Shown here: piece by piece, positions 1 to 8,844 of the stretch
Layout: each line of letters opens with the position of its first letter
Position numbering within the stretch: the stretch's first letter is position 1
Assembly: GCA_035495555.1 (NCBI GenBank)
Contig: DATJFQ010000077.1
Location: 62,001 to 126,000, forward strand
Length of the DNA: 64,000 nucleotides
From: DATJFQ01 sp035495555
GTDB lineage: Bacteria; Acidobacteriota; Vicinamibacteria; Vicinamibacterales; 2-12-FULL-66-21
Direction: 5' to 3'
Translations under genes and position numbers: made by a program
The notes under the pieces: model-generated
The model's input: the letters and a program-made list of their open reading frames with translations, nothing else
What the model was told of the DNA's origin: nothing
Databases searched by the model: none

Positions 1-2
1 TC

Positions 3-635
3 AAGCGCATCAAATATCTGCGCGACGTGCAGCGGTTGAACGTGCCAGGGATCAAACGCGAACTGGGGACGCCGACGATCGAGCGCGCGCCGCACGGGCA
101 GAAGCCGCTCGGGCCGCAGCTGCGCCGCATGCGGCAGCGCCGCGAGATGGCGCTCGCTGAGGCCGCCGCGCGGGCGGGAATCTCCGCCGGATTCCTCAGC
201 TCGCTCGAACGCGCGCAGGCCAACGCGTCCGTCGCCACGCTCCAGCGTCTGGCGAACGCGTACGGGACGACGGTGATGGAGCTGTTCCATACGCCGAGCC
301 ATCACGGCCGCCTCGTGAAGCCGAATGAACGGCGGGTGCTCGAAGTGCACCCGGGCGTCCGGATGGAGCTGCTGTCGAGCGGCGCGCCGATGCTGCAGTC
401 GATGCTCTTCCGCGTGGCTCCCCTGGCGGGCAGCGACGGCGCGTACTCGCACCAGGGGGAAGAGTTCATTTTCATGATCTCGGGGACGCTGGAAATCTGG
501 CTCGACGAACTGCAGTGCTTCGTGCTGCAGGCGGGCGACAGCTTCTGGTTCGAAAGCACGCACGGGCACCGCTGGTTCAACCCTGGAGATACGGAAGCGG
601 CGCTGCTTTGGATCAACACGCCGCCCACGTTTTAG
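3..635 (+). CDS. MerR-type HTH / XRE HTH / cupin transcriptional regulator (5' end outside window)
   Basis: The reading frame is open from the first bases of the window, so the true start lies upstream. The first visible residues (KRIKYLRDVQRLNVPGIKREL) look like the second half of a MerR winged-helix domain. They are followed by an XRE-type HTH (GPQLRRMRQRREMALAEAAARAG...SLERAQANASVATLQRLA) and a C-terminal cupin with an H-x-GEEF metal/ligand-type motif. XRE-cupin regulators of the PuuR type sense small amines or amino acids; an added MerR half is less common. The transporter, dehydrogenases and aminotransferase follow on the same strand, so this is probably their regulator (inference). A GTG at 27 could be misread as the start, but it falls inside the MerR-like helix. 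Confidence 0.8.
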   Translation, partial: KRIKYLRDVQRLNVPGIKRELGTPTIERAPHGQKPLGPQLRRMRQRREMALAEAAARAGISAGFLSSLERAQANASVATLQRLANAYGTTVMELFHTPSHHGRLVKPNERRVLEVHPGVRMELLSSGAPMLQSMLFRVAPLAGSDGAYSHQGEEFIFMISGTLEIWLDELQCFVLQAGDSFWFESTHGHRWFNPGDTEAALLWINTPPTF

Positions 636-671
636 GCAAAGATCGCAAAGATCAAAAAGATCGAAAAGATC
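636..671. repeat. 9-bp direct repeat, four units
   Basis: Four tandem copies of (G/A)(C/A)AAAGATC fill the space after the regulator stop codon. Unlike the other intergenic arrays in this window, the unit is 9 nt, not 7. No function can be read from it. Confidence 0.8.
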
Positions 672-702
672 AGCAAGAGATTTAGAGAGATCTACGGGTT
701 CA

Positions 703-2115
703 GTGGCTTATCTCCTGATCATCGTCGTTTATTCGCTGGCGCAGATCGCGCTCGGGCTGTGGATCTCGCGTCGCGTGCACGGGGCGAAGGACTTTTTCGT
801 CGCCGGGCGGAGCCTCGGGCCGGGGCTGCTGTTTGCGACGTTTCTGGCGGCGAACATCGGCGGCGGATCGACGATCGGCGCGACGGGTCTGGGATACCGA
901 GATGGCCTCGCTGCGTGGTGGTGGGTCGGGTCGGCCGGGATCGGCTCCGCGATTCTGGCGGTCTGGGTGGGCCCGACGATCCGCCGCATTGCTGCTGAGC
1001 ACGACCTTCGAACCGCAGGCGACTACCTGGAATGGCGGTATGACCGCCGGGTGCGCGCCGTCATCGCCGCACTGCTCTGGATCGGGACGGTCGCGATTCT
1101 CGCGGGTCAGCTCGTCGGTATCGCCTGGATTCTCGAGGTGGTGATCGGCACGCCGAAAATTGTCGGCTGCGCGATCGGCGCGATCGTCGTGACCGCGTAT
1201 TTCGCCGCAGGCGGCCTGTTGTCGTCTGCCTTCGTCAACATCGTTCAGTTGAGCGTCAAGGTCGTCGGGTTTCTCATCGCGCTGCCGATCGTGATGCACG
1301 CGATCGGCGGATGGTCGGGGTTGCACGCGTCGATCCCGTCGCCCGCGATGTGGAACCCATGGCGGAACGGCGCCTCCGGCTGGATCTACGTGGCGATGCT
1401 GGCGCCGAATTTCATCATCTCGCCGGGGCTGCTGCAGAAGGTGTACGGCGCGAAAGACGATCGCACCGTTCGCATCGGCGTTGGTCTGAATGCGGCGTGC
1501 CTGCTCGTTTACGCGCTGATGCCGACGGTGCTCGGTATGGCGTCGCTGGTCCTCCATCCGGGGCTGGCGAACCGCGAGCTCGCGCTGCCGATGCTGTTCA
1601 TGCACGACGTGCCGTTCTGGGTCGGCGCGCTTGGCCTCGCGGCCGTGTTTTCGGCCGAGATCAGCGCGGCCGACGCGGTGCTCTTCATGCTCGCGACGTC
1701 ACTGTCGCAGGATCTCTACAAGCGCTTCATCAATCCGGAGGCGAGCGATGACCGTGTGCTGCGTGTGGCGCGGCTGGCCTCGGTGGCGGGCGGCATCAGC
1801 GCCGTGATCGTCGCGTTCGCCTCGAAGACGGTCATCGATGCGCTCAGCGTCTTTTACACCGTCCTCGCCGTGAGCCTGTTCGTCCCCGTCGTCGCGGGGC
1901 TTTACATGCGTCGGCCGCGGGCCGGCGATGCGTTGAGCGCGATTGCCGGCGGCGTCGCGACCGTCGTCGTCGCGCAGCTCTGGAACGGCGGCAGGGCGAT
2001 CGGCGTGTTCACCCCTGCGATGTGCGGGCTGACGGCAGCGGTCGTCGTCTTCGCGATCGCCGTGATACTGATCCCTCGTTCACCCTCAACCGTGCCGGCG
2101 CGGGCCGGCCGCTGA
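703..2115 (+). CDS. Sodium:solute symporter family (SSS) transporter
   Basis: A 470-residue, very hydrophobic protein with about 12-13 predicted membrane helices. The N-terminal part reads FFVAGRSLGPGLLFATFLAANIGGGSTIGATG, the typical SSF signature around the first helices and the sodium site. The family couples sodium entry to uptake of sugars, amino acids, carboxylates or similar solutes; the substrate cannot be told from sequence. The start is GTG with only a weak purine stretch (GAGAGA) upstream. It lies 21 nt before the SDR gene and probably forms one transcription unit with it and the following dehydrogenase and aminotransferase genes, where it would import the substrate. Confidence 0.9.
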   Translation: MAYLLIIVVYSLAQIALGLWISRRVHGAKDFFVAGRSLGPGLLFATFLAANIGGGSTIGATGLGYRDGLAAWWWVGSAGIGSAILAVWVGPTIRRIAAEHDLRTAGDYLEWRYDRRVRAVIAALLWIGTVAILAGQLVGIAWILEVVIGTPKIVGCAIGAIVVTAYFAAGGLLSSAFVNIVQLSVKVVGFLIALPIVMHAIGGWSGLHASIPSPAMWNPWRNGASGWIYVAMLAPNFIISPGLLQKVYGAKDDRTVRIGVGLNAACLLVYALMPTVLGMASLVLHPGLANRELALPMLFMHDVPFWVGALGLAAVFSAEISAADAVLFMLATSLSQDLYKRFINPEASDDRVLRVARLASVAGGISAVIVAFASKTVIDALSVFYTVLAVSLFVPVVAGLYMRRPRAGDALSAIAGGVATVVVAQLWNGGRAIGVFTPAMCGLTAAVVVFAIAVILIPRSPSTVPARAGR

Positions 2116-2136
2116 TCCTGATTCGGAGTGACTTTC

Positions 2137-2928
2137 GTGAGCAACCACGGGCTGTTCGATTTGTCAGGCAAGACGATCGCGGTGATTGGCGCCGCATCTG
2201 GTATCGGAGAAGCCGTCGCGCTCGGATGCGCCCGGCAGGGCGCGCGCCTTGCGGCGCTCGATGTCAACGACGCCGCTGTTCGACAGGTCGCCGAGCGTGC
2301 GTCGGCGGAAGGCGCCCAGGCGGAAGCCGGTGTTCTCGATATTCGTGACGGCGCCGCGGTCGAGCGCGCGTTCGACGATCTGGCGGCGCGCCACGGCCTC
2401 GACGTGGTCATCTGCACCCCCAGCATCAACGTCCGGAAGCCGATCCTGCGCTATACCGATGAAGAGCTGCAGCGCGTCCTCGACGTCAACATCAAGGGCA
2501 ATTTCAACGTGCTCCGCGCAGCCGGGCGGATCATGACTGCACAGAAACGGGGCAGCATCATCCTCTTCTCGTCGGTCCGATCGCAGGTCGTCGAACCGGG
2601 ACAGGGTGCGTATGCGGCCACCAAAGCCGGAATCCTGCAGCTCGTCAAGACCGCCGCCGCCGAGTTCGGTCCTTACAATGTGCGCGTCAATGCGATTGGA
2701 CCCGGAGTGATCGAGACGCCGCTGACCGCACCGATCAAAGCCAACGAAGCGTGGTACAACGCGTATGCCGCCAAGAGCGTGTTCAACCGGTGGGGCAGAC
2801 CGGAGGAACTCGTCGGCCCGTCGGTGTTCCTCGCGTCGGACAGCGCGAGCTACGTGACCGGTACGATCATTTATGCCGATGGCGGCTGGCTCGCGGCCGA
2901 CGGTCGCTTCACGCCGCCGGGCATGTAA
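2137..2928 (+). CDS. SDR family NAD(P)-dependent oxidoreductase
   Basis: A classical short-chain dehydrogenase of 263 residues. It has the Rossmann glycine motif GAASGIG near the N terminus, an S...Y-x-x-x-K active site (SSVRSQ...YAATKAG), and the C-terminal motif YVTGTIIYADGGW. The start chosen is GTG at 2137 because GGAG sits 8 nt upstream; a GTG at 2128 in the same frame has no ribosome binding site. The substrate is unknown. It sits between the symporter and a hydroxyacid dehydrogenase of a different fold, so it probably handles a hydroxyl or keto intermediate of the same pathway (inference). Confidence 0.9.
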   Translation: MSNHGLFDLSGKTIAVIGAASGIGEAVALGCARQGARLAALDVNDAAVRQVAERASAEGAQAEAGVLDIRDGAAVERAFDDLAARHGLDVVICTPSINVRKPILRYTDEELQRVLDVNIKGNFNVLRAAGRIMTAQKRGSIILFSSVRSQVVEPGQGAYAATKAGILQLVKTAAAEFGPYNVRVNAIGPGVIETPLTAPIKANEAWYNAYAAKSVFNRWGRPEELVGPSVFLASDSASYVTGTIIYADGGWLAADGRFTPPGM

Positions 2929-2930
2929 GC

Positions 2931-2986
2931 GCGGCGTGCGGCGTGCGGAATGCGGCGTGCGGAGTGCGGAATGCGGAGTCCGGGAT
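2931..2986. repeat. Heptamer array, GCGG(C/A)(G/A)T theme, 8 units
   Basis: Eight uninterrupted 7-nt units (GCGGCGT, GCGGAAT, GCGGAGT and close variants) begin 2 nt after the SDR stop codon and end 11 nt before the next start codon. All units point the same way. It is one of the intergenic heptamer arrays described in the findings. Confidence 0.9.
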
Positions 2987-2997
2987 CTTAAAAGAGA

Positions 2998-4062
2998 ATG
3001 CGTGAAAAGAAGCAGGTAGCCGTCATCGCGGGTGACGGCATAGGCAAAGAAGTCACGCCCGCGGGGATTGCGATCGTGAAGCGGGCGGCGGAGTTGACGG
3101 ACAGCGCCGTCGAGTTCGTCGAGTTCCCGTGGGGCTGCGAGTTCTACACGCGCAACGGCCGAATGATGGATCCGGATGGCCTCGAGACGCTGCAGCGGTT
3201 CGACGCGATCTATCTGGGCGCCATCGGCGATCCGTCGGTGCCCGATCACGTGTCGGTGTGGGAGCTGATCCTGCCGATTCGGCAGCGGTTCGACCAGTAC
3301 GTCAACCTGCGCCCGATGAAGCTGCTGCCCGGCGTGCAGGGACCGCTCGCCAACCGGCCCGCGGCCGAGATCGACATGATCTGCGTGCGCGAAAATTCGG
3401 AGGGGGAGTACGCCGGCCTGGGCGGACGGATTCACGTCGGCCGCCCTGAGGAAGTCGCCGAGCAGACGGGGCTCTTCACACGCCACGGCATCGAGCGGAT
3501 CGCACGCTACGCGTTCGACACCGCGTCGCGGCGTCCACGCCGAACGCTCGCGAGCGCCACGAAGTCCAATGCGCTCCAGCACTCGATGGTGCTGTGGGAC
3601 GAGGTGGTCGAGGGGGTCGCGAAGGATTACCCGGGCGTGTCCTGGCGCAAGTATCACGTCGATGCGATCGCAGCCAGGATGGTGACCAACCCCGGAACGC
3701 TGGACGTGATCCTCGCGTCGAACCTCTTCGGCGACATCCTCACCGACCTCGGCGCAGCGGTGTCGGGCAGCCTCGGTATCGCACCGGGCGCCAACATCAA
3801 CCCTGAGCGGACGCACCCATCGATGTTCGAGCCGATTCACGGTTCGGCTCCGGACATTGCGGGCAAGGGGATCGCCAACCCGATCGGCGCCATCTGGGCC
3901 GGCGCGCTGATGCTCGATCACCTCGGTTCGCCCGACGCGCACGATCGCATCGTGCGCGCGATCGAGCACGTGCTGGCCACGGGCGGTCCGCGCACCCCGG
4001 ATCTCGGCGGGCGCGCCGCGACCGCGGACGTGACACACGCCATCCTTCAGGAGCTCATATGA
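2998..4062 (+). CDS. Isocitrate/isopropylmalate dehydrogenase family, tartrate or D-malate dehydrogenase type
   Basis: A 354-residue beta-decarboxylating dehydrogenase. Visible features are the N-terminal GDGIGKEVTPAG nucleotide region, the LRPMKLLPGV substrate arginine segment, RENSEGEY, the catalytic Lys/Asp region around KYHVDAIAARMV, and the cofactor segment PIHGSAPDIAGKG. The EPIHGSAPDIAGK stretch and the WELILPIRQRFDQYVNLRP segment match tartrate/D-malate dehydrogenases (TtuC/DmlA) better than LeuB or Icd. The reaction would be NAD-dependent oxidation and decarboxylation of a 2-hydroxy-dicarboxylate. Its stop codon overlaps the aminotransferase start (ATGA at 4059-4062), so the two are translationally coupled. 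Confidence 0.82.
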   Translation: MREKKQVAVIAGDGIGKEVTPAGIAIVKRAAELTDSAVEFVEFPWGCEFYTRNGRMMDPDGLETLQRFDAIYLGAIGDPSVPDHVSVWELILPIRQRFDQYVNLRPMKLLPGVQGPLANRPAAEIDMICVRENSEGEYAGLGGRIHVGRPEEVAEQTGLFTRHGIERIARYAFDTASRRPRRTLASATKSNALQHSMVLWDEVVEGVAKDYPGVSWRKYHVDAIAARMVTNPGTLDVILASNLFGDILTDLGAAVSGSLGIAPGANINPERTHPSMFEPIHGSAPDIAGKGIANPIGAIWAGALMLDHLGSPDAHDRIVRAIEHVLATGGPRTPDLGGRAATADVTHAILQELI

Positions 4063-5384
4063 AGACGGCAGAAGCGGCAGCGGGCCTGAGCGGCCAGACG
4101 ATCGTCGATCTCACCAGGAAGCACACGCTCTACGAGTGGTCGGCGCAATCCGCCGTGGACCCGATCCCGGTCGCCGGCGCGAAAGGCTGCTGGTTCTGGA
4201 CGCCCGAGGGCAAGCGGTTCCTCGATTTCAACAGCCAGTTGATGTGCGTGAACGCGGGGCACAGCGACGAACGCATCATCCGTGCGATTCAACAGCAGCT
4301 CGAAACGCTGGCCTACGCGAACCCGTTCATGGCGACGGAGCCGCGCGCCCGCCTCGGACGCAAGCTCGCCGAAATCACCCCTGGCGACATCGATACGTTC
4401 TTCTTCACTAATGGCGGCGCCGAGGCGAACGAGAACGCCGTGAAGCTCGCGCGCCAATACACCGGACGCCACAAGATCCTGTCGTTCTACCGCTCGTATC
4501 ACGGCGCCACCGCCGGCGCCATGATGCTCACCGGCGATCCGCGCCGCTGGGCCGCTGAACCCGGCATGCCGGGCGCCGTTCACGTGCTCAATCCGTATCA
4601 CGGCATCCAGCGCGGCTGGGACACCGCCGAACAGGCGCTGGCGATGCTCGAAGAAACGATCCAGCTCGAAGGCGCGCAGACGATCGCCGGCTTCATCCTC
4701 GAACCGGTGACGGGCACCAACGGCGTGCTCATCCCGCCGGACGGATATCTGCAGGGCGTCCGCGACATCTGCTCGCGCTACGGCATCCTGATGATTTGCG
4801 ACGAAGTGATGTCGGGGTTCGGCCGCACCGGCGAGTGGTTTGCCGTCGATCACTGGCGCATCGTCCCCGATTTGATGACCATGGCAAAGGGGTTGACGAG
4901 CGCGTACGTGCCGCTTGGCGCGGTGGGGATGCGCCGCCACATCGCCGAGCACTTCCGCGACAAGGTGTTCTACGGCGGGCTCACCTACAACAGCCATCCG
5001 CTCGCGTGCGCGGCGGCGCTCGCGACGCTGCAGGTGTACGAAGACGACCACCTGCTGGATAACGCGCGCCGGATGGGCACCGTCATGACGTCGCTGATGA
5101 ACGGACTGCGCGAGAAGCACGCGATCGTCGGCGCCACCCGCAACATCGGCCTGTTCGGGCTCGTCGAGCTCGTGAAGGACCGCCAGTCCATGGAGCCGCT
5201 GGCGCCGTTCAATGGCACGAGCGAGCCGATGAAGAAGCTCGCGAAGTTCTTCCGCGAGGAAGGGCTGTACACGTTCGTGCGCTGGAACACGTTCTTCGCG
5301 AACCCGCCGCTCCCGATCACGGAGGAGGAGCTGCGCCACGGCTTCGAAATCATCGATCGGGGTCTCGCGTCGATAGAGCAGTAG
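4059..5384 (+). CDS. Class III PLP-dependent aminotransferase
   Basis: A 441-residue fold-type I transaminase of class III. It shows FFTNGGAEANENAVKLAR (PLP phosphate site), YRSYHGAT, the Asp motif ICDEVMSGFGRTG and the Schiff-base lysine in MAKGLTSAY. The start region is closest in style to taurine-pyruvate and other omega-amino acid:pyruvate aminotransferases (YANPFMATEPRARLGRKLAEITPGD), but the amino donor cannot be assigned. It overlaps the upstream dehydrogenase by 4 nt. Together with the symporter and the PuuR-like regulator it suggests catabolism of an amine or omega-amino acid (inference). Confidence 0.87.
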   Translation: MKTAEAAAGLSGQTIVDLTRKHTLYEWSAQSAVDPIPVAGAKGCWFWTPEGKRFLDFNSQLMCVNAGHSDERIIRAIQQQLETLAYANPFMATEPRARLGRKLAEITPGDIDTFFFTNGGAEANENAVKLARQYTGRHKILSFYRSYHGATAGAMMLTGDPRRWAAEPGMPGAVHVLNPYHGIQRGWDTAEQALAMLEETIQLEGAQTIAGFILEPVTGTNGVLIPPDGYLQGVRDICSRYGILMICDEVMSGFGRTGEWFAVDHWRIVPDLMTMAKGLTSAYVPLGAVGMRRHIAEHFRDKVFYGGLTYNSHPLACAAALATLQVYEDDHLLDNARRMGTVMTSLMNGLREKHAIVGATRNIGLFGLVELVKDRQSMEPLAPFNGTSEPMKKLAKFFREEGLYTFVRWNTFFANPPLPITEEELRHGFEIIDRGLASIEQ

Positions 5385-5392
5385 CAATCGCG

Positions 5393-5881
5393 ATGCACAT
5401 CGATTTCGAAACGTTCGCGCGGTACACGGAGGAAGAACGGGACAAGTGGCGCAACTGGTTCGCATCGCATCCGGATGCGCTCGAAACCGAGGTCCAGCCG
5501 GCCGGCCGCTTCGCGACGGTCGGGGCGCTCATCGACCACATTTTTCTCGTCGAGCGCCGCCATCTGCAGCGGCTGGCGGGTGAACCGCCGGATACGAAAA
5601 CGGGGCTGAGCGGCCGCCACGCGCCGCCGCTTTTCGACTACGGTGCGTCGGTCCGGCGCGAGCTGCAGCAGTTCGTGTCGGCGCTCGACGACGATGCCGC
5701 GGAGCGAGCGTTGACGGTGACCCTGCAGGGCGGGGAGTACCGCATCACGCCGCGGAAACTGCTGTTTCACTGCCTCGTGCACGAGACGCGCCACTGGGCG
5801 CAGATCGCCCTGGCGCTCCGACGCGCCGGCCTCGAGCCCCCCGGCAGCCACGATTTGATCTACAGCCGTGCGCTTCAGTAA
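5393..5881 (+). CDS. DinB family protein (putative metal-binding four-helix bundle)
   Basis: A 162-residue protein with the DinB/YfiT arrangement: a first metal-ligand histidine in ALIDHIFLVERRH and the later pair in HCLVHETRHWAQIA. DinB-family proteins are metal-dependent four-helix bundles, some acting as thiol S-transferases or maleylpyruvate-type isomerases. It starts 8 nt after the aminotransferase and may belong to that operon. The stop codon TAA is formed by the first unit of a CAGTAAC repeat array, so the array begins inside the coding sequence. Confidence 0.85.
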   Translation: MHIDFETFARYTEEERDKWRNWFASHPDALETEVQPAGRFATVGALIDHIFLVERRHLQRLAGEPPDTKTGLSGRHAPPLFDYGASVRRELQQFVSALDDDAAERALTVTLQGGEYRITPRKLLFHCLVHETRHWAQIALALRRAGLEPPGSHDLIYSRALQ

Positions 5882-5989
5882 CCAGTAACCAGTAACCAGT
5901 AACCAGTTTCCAGTGGTCCGACGCTGCGACCTGGAAGCTGGTAACTGTGAACTGTGAACTGTGAACTGGCAACTGGTTACTGGCGACTG
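5876..5989. repeat. Two-armed heptamer array (ACCAGTA / TGAACTG)
   Basis: The left arm at 5881-5915 has five units of the ACCAGTA type. The right arm at 5934-5989 has eight units of the TGAACTG/GTTACTG type, the reverse-complement theme. The arms are about 18 nt apart and could fold into a long imperfect hairpin. The left arm overlaps the dinB stop codon and the right arm ends just before the promoter-like box of the next gene. Confidence 0.9.
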
Positions 5990-5992
5990 CCA

Positions 5993-5998
5993 TATCCT
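5993..5998 (+). promoter_or_regulatory. -10-like box TATCCT, leaderless-type
   Basis: TATCCT ends 6 nt before the ATG at 6005. There is no ribosome binding site at usable spacing (AAGG directly abuts the ATG) and no convincing -35 box. Confidence 0.35.
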
Positions 5999-6004
5999 AG
6001 AAGG

Positions 6005-7171
6005 ATGTTCTCCTCGCGCGTTCCCGAGGATCGCCGGCCGAATCGTCTCTCGGCTGCGCTGTCCAGAGCCAGGGCGGGACGCGATGTCATCAACCTGACG
6101 ATTTCCAATCCGACGCGGGCCGGCATTCCGTATCCGGAACATCTGCTCGCGCCGCTCGGGCTGGATCGCGGCCTCGATTACTCGCCCGAACCGCTCGGCG
6201 CCGAATCGGCCCGCACCGCGGTCGCCGGCGTGTATGCCGCCCGGGGCATCACAGTACCGGTCGAGCACATCGCGCTGACGGCGAGCACGAGCGAAGCGTA
6301 CTCGCTGCTGTTCAAGCTGCTCTGCGACGCGGGTTCGACCGTCCTGACGCCCGTCCCGAGTTATCCGCTTTTCGATCATCTCACCCAGCTCGAAGGCGTC
6401 GTCCAGCGCGCGTACCGGCTGGGATTTCACGGGGCCTGGACCATCGACCTCGTCGATCTCGACCGCGTGTGGACGCGCGACACGCGGGCCGTGCTGGCGG
6501 TCAGCCCCAACAACCCCACCGGCAGTGTGCTGACCGATTCGGATGCGCGGCAGCTCATGCAGCGCTGCGCCGCCCGGGGCGCCGTGTTGATCGTTGACGA
6601 AGTCTTTGCCGAGTATCCCGTCGAGCGCGATGTTGAAGAGCCGCATGCGCTCGCGAGTGGCGAGGCGCTCGTGTTCAGGCTGGGAGGCTTGTCGAAGACC
6701 GCGGGACTGCCGCAGGCGAAACTCGGATGGATCGCAGTGAGCGGCCCCGAGACGCTGGTGGCCGAAGCCATGGATCGTCTCGAGCTGCTCTGCGACACCT
6801 ACCTTTCGGTGTCGACGCCGGTGCAGCTCTCCGCGGCCGATCTGCTGCGCGCGTCCGAACCGGTTCGCACGCGCATTCACGAGCGGATTCGCGGTAATTA
6901 CCGCACGCTCTCGGCGCTGGTGCGGGACCGCGACGTCCAGCGCGTGTCGCTGCTTCCTGTCGAAGCGGGCTGGTCGGCGGTGCTGCGGGTGCCGGCGACG
7001 ATCGGCGAAGAGCGGCTGGCGCTCGATTTGCTGGATCGCGGGGTCGTGGTGCACCCGGGTTTCTTTTTCGATTTTCCCCACGAGGCGTTCATCGTGATCA
7101 GCCTGCTGCCGGAACCGCGTCTGTTCGAGCAGGGCGTCCGGATTCTTCTCGAGTGTGCCGATGGCGCGTAA
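6005..7171 (+). CDS. Class I/II PLP-dependent aminotransferase
   Basis: A 388-residue fold-type I aminotransferase. The motifs SPNNPTGS, the Asp/Tyr region VLIVDEVFAEYPV, and the Schiff-base lysine in GGLSKTAGLPQAKLGW are present. The family transfers amino groups between amino acids and 2-oxo acids; substrate not known. The frame is open upstream through the repeat array to 5954, but that extension is made only of repeat-derived residues, so ATG 6005 is preferred; a -10-like box lies 6 nt upstream. The 3' end overlaps malQ by 11 nt, an odd functional pairing that still implies cotranscription. Confidence 0.85.
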   Translation: MFSSRVPEDRRPNRLSAALSRARAGRDVINLTISNPTRAGIPYPEHLLAPLGLDRGLDYSPEPLGAESARTAVAGVYAARGITVPVEHIALTASTSEAYSLLFKLLCDAGSTVLTPVPSYPLFDHLTQLEGVVQRAYRLGFHGAWTIDLVDLDRVWTRDTRAVLAVSPNNPTGSVLTDSDARQLMQRCAARGAVLIVDEVFAEYPVERDVEEPHALASGEALVFRLGGLSKTAGLPQAKLGWIAVSGPETLVAEAMDRLELLCDTYLSVSTPVQLSAADLLRASEPVRTRIHERIRGNYRTLSALVRDRDVQRVSLLPVEAGWSAVLRVPATIGEERLALDLLDRGVVVHPGFFFDFPHEAFIVISLLPEPRLFEQGVRILLECADGA

Positions 7172-8738
7172 TCTCGGGTCGGGGCGCCATGCGGGACTGC
7201 TCGTACCGTTGTTTTCGATTCCATCCCGATCCAGCTGGGGAATCGGCGAATTGTGCGACCTGCCGCGGCTCGGCCGGTGGCTGCGCGAAGCAGGCTTCTC
7301 GTTCGTGCAGCTTCTCCCGCTGAACGAAATGGCGTCGGGCCAGCACTCGCCGTACTCGGCGCTCAGCGCGATGGCGATCGATCCGATCTTCATCTCACCG
7401 GAGGCGATCCCCGATTTCGGCGCCGGAGGTGCGGATGCGGCGCTCGGCCCGCCCGAACGCGACGCGCTCGCCGCCGCGCGCGGCGCGGCGGCAGTGGACT
7501 ACGCGACGGTTCGCGCGCTGAAAGAGACGGCGTTTCGCGACGCGTTTGCCCGATTCGAACGCGACGAGTGGGATCGCAGCACGGCGCGCGGCTCCGCGCT
7601 CCGGTCGTTCATCGCGCGCGATGCGTGGTGGCTCCGCGAGTACGGGCTGTTCCGCGCGCTGAAGGCCCGCGAGGGGGGGCGAAACTGGCGTGACTGGCCG
7701 GCGCCGCTGCGCGATCGCGTTCCCGGTGCTCTGGACGCGGCGCGCGCCGAACTGGAGCGCGACATCCGGTTCTACGTCTATCTGCAGTGGATCGCCGCCG
7801 AGCAGTGGGCGCAGGCTCGCGCCGATGGCGGCGTCGGCGTCTTCGGCGACTTTCCGTTCATGGTCAGCGGCGACAGCGCGGACGTCTGGTCGCGTCAGGA
7901 GGAATTCCGGCTCGACGCGTCGGTTGGCGCGCCGCCGGACGCCTTTTCCGAGACCGGGCAGGACTGGGGCTTTCCGGCGTACCGCTGGGCCGAGATCGCC
8001 GCAGGCGGCGACGAGTGGCTGCGCGCGCGGGCGCGCCGCAGCGCGGATTTGTACGACGGCTACCGCGTCGATCACGTCGTCGGGTTCTTCCGGACCTACG
8101 TTCGCGACCGGGACGGGTCGGCGGCGTTCGTGCCCGCGGAGGAAGAGGAGCAGATGGCGCAGGGGGCGCGGCTGATCGCGCTGTTCACGTCCACGGGTGG
8201 CCGCGTGACGGCGGAAGACCTCGGCGTGATTCCCGATTTCGTGCGGCAGACGCTCGCCAGCTTCGGCGTGCCCGGCTACAAGGTGCTCCGGTGGGAACGC
8301 GAATGGAACCGCGAAGGCCAGCCGTTCACGGATCCGCCCGCCTATGCCGCGGTCTCGATCGCGACGAGCGGCACCCACGATACGGAAACGCTCGCGGAGT
8401 GGTGGGAGACCGCTCCGGCGGACGACCGGCGCGCGCTGGCGGCTGTCCCGTCGCTGCGCGACGCAGGCCTGACGGCGGATGAGCCGTTCTCGCACCGCGT
8501 ACGCGACACGTTGTTGTCGGCGCTGTTCGGCGCGGGATCCGATCTGCTGATCCTGCCGGTCCAGGACGTGTTCGGGTGGCGCGACCGGATCAACACGCCG
8601 GCGCTGGTGAGTGACGAGAACTGGAGCTGGCGCCTCCCGTGGCCCGTCGACGAGCTGGACCGCCAGCCCGACGCCATCGAACGCGCACGGTTTCTTCGTG
8701 CCCTCGCCGAACGCTCCGGCAGGTCCAGCAAGCGATGA
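7161..8738 (+). CDS. malQ: 4-alpha-glucanotransferase (amylomaltase, GH77)
   Basis: A 525-residue GH77 enzyme that disproportionates alpha-1,4-glucans in glycogen and maltodextrin metabolism. N-terminal signature: SSWGIGELCDLPRLGRWLREAG and LLPLNEMASGQHSPYSALSA. The nucleophile Asp is in YRVDHVVGFFR, the acid/base Glu in TAEDLGVIP, and the transition-state Asp in SGTHDTETLAEWW. Start at ATG 7161 rather than GTG 7155 because it gives the usual MARN... N terminus; both overlap the upstream aminotransferase. No other glycogen gene is nearby. Confidence 0.93.
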   Translation: MARNLGSGRHAGLLVPLFSIPSRSSWGIGELCDLPRLGRWLREAGFSFVQLLPLNEMASGQHSPYSALSAMAIDPIFISPEAIPDFGAGGADAALGPPERDALAAARGAAAVDYATVRALKETAFRDAFARFERDEWDRSTARGSALRSFIARDAWWLREYGLFRALKAREGGRNWRDWPAPLRDRVPGALDAARAELERDIRFYVYLQWIAAEQWAQARADGGVGVFGDFPFMVSGDSADVWSRQEEFRLDASVGAPPDAFSETGQDWGFPAYRWAEIAAGGDEWLRARARRSADLYDGYRVDHVVGFFRTYVRDRDGSAAFVPAEEEEQMAQGARLIALFTSTGGRVTAEDLGVIPDFVRQTLASFGVPGYKVLRWEREWNREGQPFTDPPAYAAVSIATSGTHDTETLAEWWETAPADDRRALAAVPSLRDAGLTADEPFSHRVRDTLLSALFGAGSDLLILPVQDVFGWRDRINTPALVSDENWSWRLPWPVDELDRQPDAIERARFLRALAERSGRSSKR

Positions 8739-8796
8739 TCGGATGTGTTGCGGGCCGACGCGCCGACGGGCGTGCGCGAGACGGCGGCGCCTGCGT

Positions 8797-8838
8797 GCAA
8801 CAGTATGAGTTGCGCAACAGATAGTGTTGCGTTAGACT
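8797..8838 (+). promoter_or_regulatory. RES-Xre promoter with overlapping dyad operators
   Basis: TTGCGC (8810-8815) and TAGACT (8833-8838) are spaced 17 nt and the ATG follows 6 nt later. The region carries four alternating GCAAC/GTTGC half-sites: GCAAC-7-GTTGC at 8797-8813, GTTGC directly followed by GCAAC at 8809-8818, and GCAACA-5-TGTTGC at 8814-8830. The last dyad lies between the -35 and -10 boxes, ideal for autorepression by the antitoxin. Confidence 0.75.
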
Positions 8839-8844
8839 CGGTCC

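Noticed and set aside
2164..4038. Long minus-strand open frame (624 codons)
   Set aside because: It lies opposite three clear plus-strand enzymes and its product is Arg/His-rich with no family motif; it is a high-GC shadow.
4985..7393. 802-codon minus-strand open frame
   Set aside because: It runs through the reverse side of aminotransferase, DinB, repeat array and malQ; composition and lack of motifs show it is an antisense shadow.
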